Source of the DNA: Spirodela intermedia
Taxonomy: Eukaryota; Streptophyta; Magnoliopsida; Alismatales; Araceae
Length of the DNA: 64,000 nt
Assembly: GCA_902729315.2 (NCBI GenBank)
Contig: LR746274.1
Coordinates: 4,367,037 to 4,431,036, forward strand
Direction of reading: 5' to 3'
The notes under the pieces were generated by a model. The model searched no databases. It was not told where the DNA came from and worked only from the letters and a program-made list of their open reading frames with translations. Below, in pieces: positions 1 to 12,286 of the stretch (the stretch's first letter is position 1; each line of letters starts with the position of its first letter). The position numbers and the translations under genes are program-made.

Positions 1-1185
1 TACAACTGATGTGGGACTAAACCCCCGTCACACCTTCCTCAGAAGAGGTAGGCAACCGGCGCGGGTTCGAATCCTCCCAAAGTCAAAATTCATATATTTT
101 TATCTGATTATCGCGACTTTCCTACAGATCGCTGGTAAAGGATTAAGCAACGAGAATCGCTAGATCATCAGCGAAAATCTCGTCAACGCGATTCGCGGAG
201 CATTGCTACTAAAATTGCTGAACAATTCGCGATAAAAGGATCGCGAATCTATCGAGTAAATCATCTCTGATTGATCGACGAACAAGCCGTCGTCGGGAAG
301 AGGACGATCCGCCGGGAGACCAGTCGCCACCTCCTGAGAGCGTACCAAATGCGATGAAGAGCCTCCTCTTGCTGCGCGGACCTGAGGATGAAGCTCCCTA
401 ACACGTGCCCCACCTCCATCCAGCTCATCTCTGTCAGGTGACAGTCGCCGGAGAGCTGCAAAGTCGCCGTTTTTCCGCTCCACCGGGTGACAGTCGCCGA
501 AGACGATTCGACGACCCACTTCATTGATCTCTAGACTTCGCGAGAAGATCTAGAGATTGCCCACGTCGTCTTTGTCCAAAGAGAGCCTTCGAGGCCGTGG
601 ACACTACACGACGATCCTCCCGAACGCTCAAGATTCTAGTGCATCGCCGACGCATCACCGTCGCGACGCCGGAACTCTGTTTTCCTACTTTTAATTAAAT
701 TTACGCTTTATTTAGTGATACTTTGTGTGATTTTAATTTACCAAACTATACTTCGTTAAATTACGATTCTTCTGGCTTTTACAGATCTTAATTTGATTAA
801 TTAAGTCGTTTGTAATCGCTTACGTAAGAATCGCCGGGCGGAACTCTGTTTCTGCCTGATTCGTGTTCGCCTGGTGCTGACGTCATCCTGACGCCCGCAC
901 CCTTATTTCCTTTTTTTTGTGAATTTTAAATATATTTCCTTTTTATTTCCTAGTATAAAATTCGTAAGAAAATTGTATTCATTGAGAAAAATTCTGAATA
1001 ATTACCAGATATTATATTACATCCCTGTGATTGACCTGGAAAATTACCGCTATTTTTGGAATTTTTATTGAATTATAATTGATATATTTATTTAGAAATA
1101 CTTCTAAATATCCAAAAATTCGTATTTTCTAGTTTTATAAATTTTATATTTGCGTGATTTAATATACAACAACTGAGTCACGTCA
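1..1185 (+). repeat. LTR-1 family LTR, 3' part (cut by window edge)
   Basis: This is the distal part of the most abundant repeat in the window, here called LTR-1. Complete copies are about 1.6-1.7 kb, start TGATAAG, end in a variant of GTCATGTCA and are flanked by 5-bp duplications, which identifies them as LTRs. This copy runs from the left edge to the terminal GTCA-type end at 1185. It is the most GC-rich and probably least decayed copy. A tRNA-like B box (GGTTCGAATCC) lies near 64-74. No gene is supported here; the open frames at 160-524 come from the GC-rich part of the LTR. Confidence 0.75.
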
Positions 1186-1503
1186 ACGGGTTATAGGATC
1201 ATGACTTCTAACTCTATATCAGACTCGTCACTATTCGTGAGCTGCAGCCCTAGGCTACTTCACGACAACCATTCCACTGTCTATCTAGACGGACCGAGAG
1301 GGTCTCACACTTATCATTGTTGAGTGTTTCCCCAAGTTGTCTTGGGTTGATAGTCCATATTGGTACACCTACCTATACTTCGGTTAGGTGGTCAGACCTC
1401 GAGTCTAGGGTCCATACATTCTTATCGGATCGGTCCGACTGCTCCATCCTAGGTCTTGACTTTCATTGATTAAGTACAAGGGTTCTCGCCCCATCCTACA
1501 TCA
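1186..1503 (-). repeat. Fragment of the GC-rich LTR-like element (see 44516-46656)
   Basis: Reverse-complement matches most of the first 320 bp of the element at 44516-46656. Shared blocks include GAGCTGCAGCCCTAGGCTAC-type sequence near 1238 and a CATCCTACATCA end at about 1492-1503. It abuts the LTR-1 end at 1185 directly, so the LTR was probably inserted into it or recombined next to it. Confidence 0.6.
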
Positions 1504-1509
1504 AAACCT

Positions 1510-2096
1510 ATGCTGATCACTCGCTTGCATAAGAAAGAGTTAATAAGTATTAAAATATCCTTATATAGTGACGTCACCATGGTATATCGTTGTTATAAAT
1601 AAGGGGTAGTTTAGGTACTAAAATTATTGAAAATAGATTGGGAGGGTGTGACTGCCGATTGAGACATATATATGGTAATGCGAGATTCGAGAATCAATGA
1701 GTTTTTTTCTCACATGTGTATGACCACTCTTTGCCCCACAACTAACTAGTCACTAATGATGTAGAAGGGGAGTGATGTACACATGTCTCATTAGTTTATA
1801 GCTGCTTGCGCCCTACTTGTAGCTTCACCCAAACTACACTTTTGACCTACTTGTGGGCTCGACTGGCCAACACATTCCTTTTTTTCTATTTTTTTTTTTT
1901 ACTTATTTATCTCAAAAATAGGATTATAAAAATTTTATATTTTTTTATAAAATCACATAATTAACTAAAAATCACATTAACCAACTAAAAAACTACTTTT
2001 CACAAATTAACACAAATATAAATCTATTTATCATGGGTTAGGATTCAAAACTATATTATTTATTAATTATTAACTCATGATAATAAAAACTTATCA
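1510..2096 (-). repeat. LTR-1 fragment, reverse orientation
   Basis: Matches the proximal part of LTR-1 in reverse, with the family blocks CACATGTGTATGACCACTC and AACTCATGATAATAAAAAC, and finishes with the reverse of the TGATAAG terminus at 2096. The distal end is missing. No target duplication was identified. Confidence 0.65.
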
Positions 2097-2970
2097 AGTG
2101 ACAGCTACTAGTGATCAGCAAAATTGTCATTTTTTTATTTTACTAGGTGACAATCATTGGAGATGATTCGAAGACCCACTTCATTGATTTCTAAACATCG
2201 TAAGAAGATCTAGAGATTGTACACATTGACCTTGTTTAAAAAAAGCCTTTGAGGTTGTGGACATTATATGACAATCTTCTCGAGTATTTAGGATTATGAT
2301 GCATTACTAATGCATCACCACTATGATGTCGGAACTTTGTTTTATCATTTTTTAACTACTTTAACTTCCACCATCATTTTATAGACTTTGAAAGGAGATT
2401 AGTGAATGCCCAAGTCATTCATGTCGAATGAGAGCCTTTGAGGCCATGGACATCATTTGGTGATCCTCCTGAACACAAAATTTTGGTGATCACTTAGTTT
2501 AGTGACACTTTTTGTGATTTTAAATTTCAAAAAATTTCTTCATTCAATTAAGATTCTTCTAGCTTTTATAGATATTAATTTGACTTATTAAATTATTTGT
2601 AATTGTTTAAATAAGAATTATCAAGTAGTACTCCATTTCTACTTGATTCACATTTCTCAACGTGATGATGTCATCTTGACATTTGCACCCTTATTTCTTT
2701 ATTTCCTAATCTTTTGAATATATTAATATTTATCATTTACTTCAAAAATTATAAAAAATCATATTCTTTTAGTAAAATTCTAAAATATCTCCCAATATTA
2801 TCTTACATCCCTATGATCAACTTCAAAATTTTTTGTTATTTTTGGAACCTTTTATCGAATTATAAATCATTCATTTGTTGTAAAATATTTAAGCAATTTA
2901 AAAATTAATATTTCTAATTTTATAAATTCTAAATATTTCTGGTTTGTTATGCAATGACTAAGTCACATCA
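2097..2970 (+). repeat. LTR-1 fragment, forward orientation
   Basis: Starts inside the LTR-1 family at the GTGACAG block, equivalent to about 437 of the first copy, and runs to the terminal AGTCACATCA at 2970. It interrupts the Ty3/gypsy integrase remnant that continues to the right on the minus strand. The open frame at 2714-2908 is AT-rich LTR sequence and not a gene. Confidence 0.65.
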
Positions 2971-3146
2971 AGCAGCTATTCTATAGTGTATTTCATTCTT
3001 CTTTAAAAATTTTCTAAAATGTTTATTTGTAAAATTGGTTTGTCCATCACTAATAATCACTCTAGGAAATCTAAATATTGAAAAAATAGTTTCCTACACA
3101 AATTTCATCATGATTTTATGATCATTAGTTCTAGTGAGAATAACTT

Positions 3147-3286
3147 ACACCCACTTAGATACATAATCACAATCCTGCAATACACCCACTTAGATACATA
3201 ATCACCATCATGCAATACACCCACTTAGATACATAATCAACATCATGCAATACACCCACTTAGATACATAATCAACATCATGTAAA
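3147..3286. repeat. 35-bp tandem repeat, four units
   Basis: Four near-identical 35-bp units start at 3147, 3182, 3217 and 3252, each containing CACCCACTTAGATACATAAT. They lie within the decayed gypsy integrase, where the VDYVSKW motif is repeated as a result. The array therefore arose by amplifying integrase-coding sequence after or during decay. Confidence 0.9.
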
Positions 3287-3817
3287 ATATATTCATAATT
3301 TTCCAATGATGGGAAGATACTAATGAAATCTATACCCCGTACATTAAAAATTTCAACTACTAACATGTTACTTATGAGCAATTCATCTCTTTTGTTCATT
3401 TTACCTATAGATTGATATTGAATACATGTTTTACAAAATTTGATAGAATCTTTAATTATTATAGGCCAATAAAAATCATATTGAAAAAAATTGTAGTTAT
3501 TTTTCGTTCAAAAAAATGTACTCCATAGCTAGATGAATGACACATGTTAAGAATACTATGCTATTCTTTTTCAAGAACACATGTCCTTAAAATTTAATCA
3601 TGACCCAAGTAATATAAATCAAGATCATGTCAAAAATAATTTTTGATCTTAAAAAAGAAATAATTCTTTTGTTCTTATCCCACTATTCTAAATTTTTTTT
3701 AGAAAATAAAAAATTAACAATATGTGCATACCATGGTGATGGTTGATGTTGAGCTGCCATTAATTGTTCATCTAGAAATCCATCTTGTAAAAATGTTGTA
3801 TTTATTCCTATATCATT

Positions 3818-5393
3818 TGATAAGTCTTTATTATCATGAGTTAATAATTAATAAATCATATATTTTTTAGCCTTAACTCATGATAAATAGACTTAGATTT
3901 GTGTTAAATTGTGAAAAGTAATTTTCAATTGAATAATGTAAATTTTTGACTAATTATGGGATGTTTAAAGAATTTATATAATTTTTATAGTTTTATTTTT
4001 GAGATAAATGAAGAAAAAGAAATAAAAATAAAAATATAACATAGCGAGGGGACTTGCTAGTCAGCTGGCCTTGCAAGTGAGTCGGAAGTGCAGTCAAGGG
4101 GAGCTGCAAGCACGGGCTCGAGCAACTAGAACTGATGGGGGCATGTATGTGTCACTCCCCTTTCACATCACCAATGGCCAACCGGTTGTGGGGCAAGGAG
4201 TGGTTGTACACATAGGAGAAAGGGATTAATTACTTGAAAATGTGATATTAGTACTTATTCTCCTAGAACTTCAGTGCACAAATGATGTGAGACTAAATCT
4301 ACATCACACCTTCTCTTGAAAGGCTTCAAAGGCAGACAACTGGCGTAGGTTTGAATCCTCCCAAAGTCAAAGCTTATATTTTTATCTGATTATCTGACCC
4401 AAAATTACTAGATCATCGACAAAAATCTCATCAATACAATTCGCAAAGTATTGTTACTAAAATTATTGAATGATTCACGATAAAAGGATTATGAATCAAT
4501 CGAGTAAATCATCTCCGATTAATCGATGAACAAGACATTATCGGGAAGAAGATGATCTACCGAGAGATGAGTTACCACGTCCTAAGAGTATATTAAATAT
4601 GATGAAGAGACTCCTCTTACTACACAGACTTGAGGATGAAGCTTCTTGACATATGCGCCACCTTCATCTAGCTCCTCTCTATTAGGTGACAGCCATCAGA
4701 AAGCTGCAAGGTCACTATTTTTCTATTCTGTTGGGTGACAGCTACCAGATTTCTAGACTTCACAAGGAGATCTAGAGATTGCCCATATCATATTTGTCCA
4801 AAGAAAGCCTTCAAGGTTGTGGACACTACTCGACGATCCTCTCAAATGCTCATGATTCTAATGCATCGTCGCCACAACGTCACAACTCTACTTTCTTACT
4901 TTCAACTTAATTTATACTTCATTTAGAGATAATTTATGTGATTTAGATTTGCCAAGCTATACTTCATTCAATTACGATTCTTCTCACTTTTACAGATCTT
5001 AATTTGATCAATTAAATCATCTATAATCGATTACGTAAGAATTTTCAAGTGGAACTCTATTTCTACCTAATTCACATTCATCGGGTGCCAATGTCATCTT
5101 GACATCTGCACCCTTATTTTCCTTTTTCATAAATTTAAAATATATTTTATTTTTATTTTTTAGTATAAAATTTATAGAAAATCATATTCTTTGAGAAAAA
5201 TTTTGAAAAATTACCCGATATTATATTACATCCCTATGATTGATCTGGAAAAGTACCACTATTTTTTAAATTTTAATTGAATTATAATCAGTATATTTAT
5301 TCAAAAATACTTCTAAAAATTTTAAAGTAGTACTTTTTAGTTTTATAAATTTTAAATTTGTGTGATTTACTACGCAACGACTAAGTTGCATCA
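3818..5393 (+). mobile_element. Solo LTR of the LTR-1 family inside the gypsy pol
   Basis: Starts TGATAAGTC and ends GTTGCATCA, so it has TG..CA termini. Flanking pentamers are TCATT on the left and TCACT on the right, a target duplication with one mismatch. Integrase-like sequence left of the LTR and RNase H sequence right of it read as one continuous gypsy region when the LTR is ignored, which supports a clean insertion. No internal retroelement sequence lies between the termini, so it is a solo LTR. Confidence 0.85.
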
Positions 5394-7732
5394 TCACTCA
5401 ATCTAGAAGGACGCTTAATAACAACATTTTTGAAACTTTAATATTTTTTATTTTTAAGTTAAATTTTTATAATAATAAAATCTATCTTAATAAATATGGT
5501 TTTACATCTGTCTTATTTAACAAATATTTTAATACTATGTGATCAGTATAAATAATAATTTTAGCTCCTAAAATATATGATGTAAACTTTTCTTTAAAAA
5601 ATATTATAGCTAGCAACTCTTTTTCAGTCGTGATATAATTTAATTGAGCATCAGATCTAGTTTTACTACTATACTAAATTATTATGGGTTTTGACTCTTT
5701 TCTTTGTCCTAGCATGGCTCTCACTACGTAATTCAAAGCATCACACATTATTTCAAATGGAAGAGATCAATCAGGAGCTTACAAATTGAGCCTCAGCAAG
5801 TAATCTTTTAGTTTTAAAAAAGACTCAAAATATTTATCATCAAAATCAAAAGGTGCATCTTTAGATACTAACATGGTAAGAGGTTTAGAAACCTTTAAAA
5901 AATCTTAAATAAATTTTGATAATAACCTACATTTCCCAAGAAAAAAAATCTAGTCTATTTTACTAAAGTCTAAGGTTTTATATTAGATATATATCATTTT
6001 TTTTCTTTATCCACCTTTAAACCCCTTTTACTCATAATATGACTCAACACAACTCACTCTCTAATTGTAAAATGTGATTTCTCCCAACTAAAAACTGTTT
6101 TTTTTCCATACATTTCTCAAGTACACGTTGTAAATGATTTGTCAAAAATTAAAAAAAAATCCAAAAACATTTTGTATCTTTTTCAATTATATCAAAAAAA
6201 ATAAACAATAAACATCTTTGAAATCTAGCTAGAGCATCACACAAACTAAAAGATATGTGTTTAAAAGCAAAAGTACCAAATGGACAAGTGAAAGTCATTT
6301 TTTCTTGATTGAAAAGATTTATATAAATTTTTTATAACCAGAGCATCCATGAGCAAAATAGAATAAGTTTTTTCTAGCTAATGTTTTGAGAATTTGATCA
6401 GTAAATGATAGTGGAAAATAATCCTTTCTAGTTACTAAATTTAATTTTCTATAATCAATACAAACCATCCAAGTAGTAGTTAATCTTGTTTGTATTTCAT
6501 TCTTATTTTCATTTTTTATAACTATGATCCTTGAATTTTTGGCACCACCTGTGTAGGACTAACTCATTTGCTATCTAAAAATATGATAAAAAATATTAGT
6601 GGCCAACTATTTTAAGATTTTTTTCTTTATAATTTTCATCATATTAGATTTAACCTTTGTTGTGGTTCCCTATTAGTTCTAGCCCCTTCTTCTAGATATA
6701 TATTATGCATACATACAATCATATCAATGCCCCTAAGATTGTTCATTTTTTAGTCAATAGCCTTCTTATATTTTTAAAGTGCATGTAATAATTTTTCTTC
6801 TTATTTGTCACTCAAATTAGCTACAGTAATAATAGAAAATAACTTATTTTCCTCTACACATACATATTTTAAATTAGATGGAAGAAGTTTCAACTCTAAA
6901 TTCAAATGATCTTCTTCTTTCTTTTCTCCTAAATTTATATTCTCTATTTCCTCTTTCTTCCAACACATAGTCATCAATAACATTTGAATCATCAAAATCA
7001 TCTAAAAGATCTATAATATTACAATCATATACTTTGGATTTCTTAAGATCATTTCATATCTCAAAAATTTTAATTTGTACTGATTATTCTCTACATTAAA
7101 GTTTTGCAATCCTCGTGAGAAAATCAATATTCTTCTTTGCTATATGCAAAAATGGTTCCTTAGGATGATTGGGGTATCGTGAAACTGTCAATTAAAATTA
7201 ATTTCTAATACCACAAAATTAACTAGAAGTTTACACCCTCTAACTATCACTATTATATTTTCTAAAATACTTTTAGGATTTTTCACAGATCTTTTATGAA
7301 ACTATAAGGAAATAGTAGAAGGTTTAAGATTAGAAATGTTAAATTTATTGTAAATACTTGTAAGTAATAAATTAATACTAGTATTAGTGTCAAGTAATAC
7401 ATTCTAAAAAATAAATCCACTAATATCATACAAAATTAAAAGAACACTAATATCTCTCAATTTATATGGTAATTAATTTAATAATAAAACACTAGCATGC
7501 ATAGATAATGTTTTTTACTCTTGGTGTCTTTTCTAGTAGGCCCAAATCCATGGGCCTAAAACCTGAAATTTTTTAGGGCTTTCCATTGTCTTAGGTTGGT
7601 TCGGAATCGTCCACAACCCTAAATGACGCCTAACAAGAAGCATGGCTATCAATCCAACAGACGACCACATTGACATATCAAGAAAGCAGAGCAGGGACGA
7701 ACGCGTAAGTAGAGCAGGGAGGAAAGCTTATC

Positions 7733-8370
7733 GCCTTTGTCGCGGCATAGACGGAGAAGAGCAGAAACGATGGAACCACCACCGCTGTCCCGGAGCTGAC
7801 GTTGATTATGGTCCCTCGCCCTCGTCGAAGCATCCCCGGCAGTACCGCGCGCAAGACCTTCGTCATTCCTGCGAGATTCATCTTCAAGATGCTCCTCGGA
7901 ATCGCCTCATTCATCTCATGGAGGTAAAGAGGATTGACATTTATTACCCCCGCCTTATTAACCAGAATCCCGACATCAGTGTCTCTGATAACGCTTTCCA
8001 ACCTTCCGATCTCTTCCGTGAGGTCGCCGGCGAGGTCAACGACGGCTGTCCTCAGTTCGACAGTTTCCAGTTCGGTCTTGATTTCAGTAGCGACCTGAAT
8101 GAGTTTCTCCAGGACGTGATCGACGAGGACAAGGTTGAGGCCTCGGTGCGCCAGTTCGAAGGCGTAAGTCCTGCCGATCCCGTCGGTGGGGCCGGTGACG
8201 ACCGCCCATCGTCCATACTCGAGCAGATTCTTGGTGGGACGGAGAAAGTAGGTGTAGAACCATCGGAGGAGGAAAAAGGAGAATCTTAGGACGGTGAAGG
8301 TGCCCACGGATGAACAAAGGAGAACCCACGTTGGTTTAGATGCTAGGGTTTCCAGTAAGGAGAGCCCCAT
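7733..8370 (-). pseudogene. Orphan KCR-like first exon
   Basis: Encodes about 212 residues homologous to the first exon of the neighbouring 3-ketoacyl-CoA reductases. Visible are the N-terminal membrane-anchor region, the cofactor motif TGPTDGIG, NKAG in place of NNAG, and a YAATK active site. I start it at the ATG at 8370 because MGLSLLETL aligns with the starts of the intact paralogs; an in-frame ATG exists upstream at 8415. The frame is open, but the position equivalent to the splice donor reads GATAAG instead of GTAAG. No exon 2 or 3 was found downstream, where a gypsy remnant begins. The usual VGRN cofactor-loop residues read VDHV. Probably a non-functional truncated copy. Confidence 0.8.
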
Positions 8371-8867
8371 CGTCTTCCCTGCGACGATGTCAACTAAAGT
8401 TCTGACAGCCCGCATTTATTGACCCAGAGTTGGATCGATGGCAGTCCTGACGTCGACTGACAGATGGACCAGTATAAACGGAAAGGAACAGGGAAAGGCT
8501 TAAAGGCAGAATTCCGCAATTAGAGAGAGAGAAAGAAGCTAGGGTAGGAAGTGAACAGTCGAACCTGTGGTCCACAAATGGCCACGTTCCTGTAAGATAA
8601 ACGGAAAGGAGGGAGAAGTAATATGTGCTATTTGTTTCTATGTTTTTCGGAGATAAGGCCAACAATAGTTCAAATGATCCTCATAAACTACAATAAAATT
8701 CACAAGGGACCAAGGTAGTTGAGACAGTCAATATCTGCATATTCCTCTACAAATATTTCCTCTACATCTAACTCTCCATCTCTTTCTCTCTCTCTTCTTC
8801 CCCGTCTTCCTTAACCCCAGTAGAACTAGTGTGACTAATCATCTTCTTCCTAATCTCATTCTCCCTC
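8371..8867. other. 5' flank of the orphan KCR exon, no gene
   Basis: Contains GA/CT-rich stretches (8520-8540 and 8765-8815) like those upstream of the other KCR copies. The open frames here are low complexity. No convincing promoter element was identified. Confidence 0.4.
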
Positions 8868-10442
8868 ACACAAATTTCAAATTTATAAAACTAGAAAATA
8901 TTATTTTATAGGTTTTTCAAAATATTTTAGAACAAATAAATCAATTCTAATTTTATCAAAGGTTCCAAAAATAATAATAAAATTTCAAGTTGATCATAGG
9001 GACTAAGATAATATTTCATAATTTTTTCAAAAAAATATGATTTTGAATAATTTTTAGACTAAATGATGAAATAAAAATGTATTAAAAATTTTATAAAAAA
9101 TGAAAATTTAGGTACAAATGTCAAGATGACATTAGTCAAACAAAAATAATGTTTTATTTGGTGATTCTTATGTAAATGATTACAAATGATTTAATTGATC
9201 AAAATAAGACTTGTAAAAGTTAGAACAATCATAATTGAATGAAAGAAGTTTTCAAAACTTTAAATCACATAAAATATCACTAAATTAAGAAATAACTAAG
9301 TTTAAATAAAAAAAGTAGAGTTTCAACTTTGTGGTGACAATTGTTAAAATTCTATGTATTCAATAAGATTAATGTACAATATTTATGGCCTCAAAGGTTC
9401 CTTTTAGATCATCTTTTATAGTTGTCACTTACTTTAGTGAAAAAATAATGACTTTTGACTCTTCAGTGACTTTCACGTAATAAAAATTAGTTGAAATGAT
9501 AGTAAGGTGTGGTTTAGAAAGCTTCATGCTTATGTCTACACAACAAGAGGAAGCTTTTCATTACATTTAGTATGTTCTAAGAAAGTGACAACTTGTCTCA
9601 TGGTAGATCATCTTCTTTCTAATGATGATTGGTTCGTTGATCAATTTGAGGTGAGTTATTTGATATATTTGCAATTTTTTAACTAAAATCAGTCAATAGT
9701 TGGCAACAATAGTGTGTGAATTATATTAATGATATTTTCACTAATGATTGAGTGATTATGATGGCTTAATCATTGACCAGTATTATATAGAAAAATTATG
9801 ATTTAATTAGATAAAAAATGAGTTTTGGCTCTACTAGGATTTAAACCTTTGCCGATATCTACCCACATGAGATAAAAGTAATCAATTACGCTCATACCCT
9901 TACTTAGTGACATCATGGAGATGCTTCATTCTCATAGAGTATGGGTATTATAAGTATAAATAGATATTAAACTTATGAACATTGGTACAAATTTAATCGT
10001 GCATCAATTATTTTTTTATGTCCCAAACAAATATAGCTATACTAGTTTTCATTACTATCATCTTTTTACATGCATATGACTACTCCTTGACCCATGCTAA
10101 GTTGACCACAAGTGACATGGAAGGGGAGTGATGCACACATGACTTGCTAACCATTCTTTAGTCACTTGAACCCCCAGCTCACATCTTCACTTAATTGTGC
10201 TCTCGACCTTGTTATAGGCCCAGTTGGTTGGCATGTCCTTTCTTTTCTATATATTTTATTTTATTTTATTTATTTATCTAAGAATATGATAATAAAAATA
10301 ATAGAAAATTATATAATTAGTCAAAAATTCATATTAACCAACTAAAAACTAATTTTCTCAATTTAATAAGTCTATTTATCACGAGTAAAGTTAAAAATAT
10401 ATTTTTAATAAATTATTAACTCATGATAATAAAAACTTATTA
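8868..10442 (-). repeat. LTR-1 copy, reverse orientation, one terminus missing
   Basis: Aligns by eye with most of LTR-1 in reverse. It starts inside the family near the TTTATAAAACTAGAAAAT block, lacks the terminal TGACATGACTTAG, and ends with AACTCATGATAATAAAAAC plus a degenerate terminus near 10442. More diverged than most copies. Confidence 0.65.
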
Positions 10443-11380
10443 TGAAACCCCCTCCTTTCTACTATCTCTCCTTCACCCTCACTCATCTTCCTCACTTCCT
10501 CTCTTCCTCTTTCTAACTTGATAACTTAGCTGCTTGTTGTCACTCCATGGCTTACATGAAGAATTGTGGTTTGCTTTTACCTGGAACCAAGCTAATCTTA
10601 CCAATTCATGCACTATTTTTAAAACCCATTAACGTACTTATCAAATATTTTAGCCACAAAGTAGTTTGCTTGCTATCTTTCATTGGCTTACTTTCATATT
10701 GTGGTTTTCTTTTACTCGAAATTAAGCCAGTCCAATGTATTCATTAAATATTATCAGAACCCATTAAGTAAGTTCTCAAATATTTTAGCCATAGTAAAAA
10801 TATTTCAAGTATAATTTATTGTGCATTAAAAAAACTATCACAATTTTAAAATAGTTAATTTTTTAAAAAATCAGACAACCCTTAATTCCTCATAAATGAT
10901 TTACGATTTAATGGTGCAAGTGTTAGACTTTTGTACAGCAGCATGGAAAGGCTCAATATATGCTAGAATTGCCTCATATAGTTCACCAACTTCATGTGTA
11001 ACAATGTCTTGCGACAATGTTGATTTGTCCTAAGAATTTGGTTAAATATTTGATTAAAAGTAAAGTAGTTTATACTTAACATGGTGTCAAAATCTTAATT
11101 AGTTGATATGGTTTCCTCTCAATAGAAGAAAAACTCAAAATCAATAGAGTAATCTGGATAACTGACAGTAATGTGTTTTCTGCTTAAAGTTATCACAAGG
11201 AATCTATAGGAACCTGATTTGTTTCGCTCTCCATGGTATCATATGCTTGAGTAAATCAAATGTCCATACCACAAAATTTTGAAGGGATTGCAGCACCATC
11301 TTTCATGAGATTACCATGTACCAACATATGATGAGAAATAAAGGCTAAATGTCCATTACAGTTTGCTGCATTGAAAATAT
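10443..11380. other. Intergenic; contains a degenerate direct duplication
   Basis: Two imperfect direct copies of about 110 bp lie at roughly 10551-10660 and 10676-10787, sharing TTGTGGTTT and CAAATATTTTAGCCA. A CT-rich tract precedes them (10444-10520). No gene seen; this is the downstream flank of the KCR gene that ends at 11381. Confidence 0.5.
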
Positions 11381-12232
11381 TTAAGATAAAGACTCTACTT
11401 TTTTGCCATAGATATTGCTCATTCTTTTTTGAAGAGCAGACCTTAACAGCACTCTATTAACAATACAATCAGCTGGCGATAGCTGAACTAGATAATATAG
11501 GATAAAATGAGACCAGTAAGGTATACATTCTGGCCCATAACGAATGCACCGTATCGCCGAACACGCATATTGTGATGGAGTGGCAATGAAGAAGGATGGC
11601 CTCAATGTTGGCGTTATATTTGTGACTACATAGAACGGAATCTGCAAGAAAAAAAAAGAAATTTACAACAGAATCCAACGCCAGATCGTGCTTGGATGTT
11701 TTCAATCACGGATACATGCATACAATTTTCAATTTTTTTATGCATACAACGTTAGATACGCTTCCAAACTGACTTTCACTAAATAGCCGCGCTATTATGG
11801 TCATAAAAGCTCAAACTTTTCGGCTGTATGAAGCTTAGTCCCGTCTGCATAATAATCTAGCGGAAACCTTCTCAAATAGGCTTGACTTCAGATGATCGGC
11901 AAATTAACATCCATTATTACAATAAAACCAAATCAATAGTTCGAATGATTTTAAGTGCAAAAATTTACTAGAATCCATGGCTTTAGTTAGACCGCATTCT
12001 CCTTGCCTACCCAATGCCACGTTTTAGTCAATTGGATTGTTAAATGTCATAAAGGACCGTCTGAATGAAAGAATTAACTGTGTTCGCCTCTAGGGTATAT
12101 TATCAATCTACTGGTGAAATACTCCTGTAGAAGGCCTACTTTAACTAGATTCCCAGACAGTAGGCACAGACCACTCAATACCGGCGTGGGAGTTTGGTAG
12201 GAACCATCTTCAGACATGCCCCAACCCCCAAT

Positions 12233-12286
<54 letters not shown>

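Larger units (their letters stand above)
2971..7480 (-). pseudogene. Degenerate Ty3/gypsy retrotransposon pol, interrupted
   Basis: Read on the minus strand from right to left, the domains follow gypsy pol order. There is a protease-like stretch with an LLDT active-site context near 7360-7400. Next comes reverse transcriptase (VCIDYRKLN and TFTCPFGTFAF motifs, about 6100-6500). RNase H follows (TEKELLA and IIYTDH, about 5480-5780). The integrase core (VVEIFN.RGIDF, VDYVSKW, IISDG) lies at about 3000-3800. Many stops and frame changes make it non-functional. The solo LTR at 3818-5393 splits RNase H from integrase. The domains are visible by eye; element subfamily (Athila-like or other) is not certain. 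Confidence 0.85.

Noticed and set aside
54-84. Possible functional tRNA gene
   Set aside because: Only a B box and partial T-arm are present; no acceptor stem, A box or anticodon arm could be folded, and the sequence recurs in decayed LTR copies.
3147-3286. Possible CRISPR-like array
   Set aside because: Units are directly adjacent without unique spacers, and the DNA is a plant retroelement remnant.
7642-8289. 215-codon frame on the plus strand over the orphan KCR exon
   Set aside because: It is the antisense shadow of the KCR first exon, which carries clear SDR motifs on the minus strand.
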